DNA from: Galerina marginata | Taxonomy: Eukaryota > Basidiomycota > Agaricomycetes > Agaricales > Galerinaceae | Length of the DNA stretch: 64,000 nucleotides | Direction of reading: 5' to 3' | Assembly (NCBI GenBank): GCA_023014335.1 | Contig: JAECYW010000001.1 | Location: forward strand, 3,906,001 to 3,970,000 | Part shown: positions 63,901 through 64,000 of the stretch, piece by piece | Layout: every line of letters begins with the position of its first letter | Numbering within the stretch: the stretch's first letter is position 1 | Translations under genes and position numbers: made by a program | Notes under the pieces: model-generated | What the model saw: only the letters and a program-made list of their open reading frames with translations | What the model was told of the DNA's origin: nothing | Database searches by the model: none

Positions 63901-64000
63901 CCACACCCAACGAGGAGAACAACCCCGCACCGAAGTCGCGTTCAGGGAATTCAGCTGATAACAACCGCTCGGATAGTAGCCATAGTCCCACAGGTCCCGA
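60976..64000 (+). CDS. Large proline-rich protein, truncated by window end
   Basis: Function unknown. The long first exon, from ATG 60976 to about 62245, is rich in Pro, Ser and Gln with an SPQAGRRRKSRTPDPTPS basic patch. It holds a duplicated PPTQGAPKNALPA / PPTQGASKNALPA unit, then a helical segment (ALKKGFKAIDALILKLSSQTG). Further exons joined by short introns encode VSEAYEAFKSCHSGHYDRIL (near 62345), IRHGATMFGFETIFLSVGG (near 62560), an acidic EEEEEIPGNQ stretch (near 62880), and the segment AGYTVVNWPEGTPFPCDD with GIAGIPNKARTLLLAAF (near 63190-63300). After 63384 come an IIGAPPPSDS segment and a low-complexity charged tail that runs off the window. I recall similar WPEGTPFPC proteins as an expanded orphan family in Agaricomycetes. 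Confidence 0.65.

Overview
This is fungal nuclear DNA from a mushroom-forming basidiomycete (Agaricomycetes), and the ligninolytic peroxidase points to a white-rot species. Genes are broken by many 50-70 base GT..AG introns, so most real proteins are spread over several short open frames. The families seen are typical of Agaricomycetes: NACHT NTPases with a short N-terminal beta-type motif, a CYP64-clan-style P450, F-box proteins, MYND fingers, a class II heme peroxidase and a KDZ transposase with a CxC1-like cysteine cluster. Genus and species cannot be told. All exon joins were made by eye from splice consensus, frame and family conservation; no alignment or RNA data were available.

Left part (0-25.9 kb): two paralogous NACHT NTPase genes face each other (561-3930 plus; 19371-22744 minus). 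Between them lie a complete intron-rich cytochrome P450 (6817-9252 minus), a decayed stretch with a repeated exon (4.5-6.1 kb), and an array of tandemly duplicated, degenerate units (about 11.1-18.9 kb). A further related fragment lies near 24.4-25.1 kb.

Middle part (26-41 kb): an F-box protein, two paralogous single-pass cell-surface proteins (28.3-30.1 and 32.3-34.1 kb), a three-exon FtsJ-like methyltransferase (34.9-36.1 kb) and a complete secreted class II peroxidase (38.7-40.7 kb). The peroxidase keeps the surface tryptophan of lignin/versatile peroxidases but lacks one of the three acidic manganese ligands, and its gene contains 7-base and 13-base micro-exons.

Mobile part (42-54 kb): a large multi-exon KDZ transposase gene carries a CxC1-like domain upstream and a Ulp1-type cysteine protease at the C-terminus. 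It is followed by three small genes of unknown function that may travel with it. Next comes a region of broken host genes: sphingosine-1-phosphate lyase and ribosome assembly protein 3 fragments, a local segmental duplication and arrays of short repeats.

Right part (54.7-64 kb): two acidic or proline-rich orphan genes with internal repeats, two tandem MYND zinc-finger genes, and a long proline-rich gene that runs off the right edge. Most ground between these genes shows no convincing coding signal.
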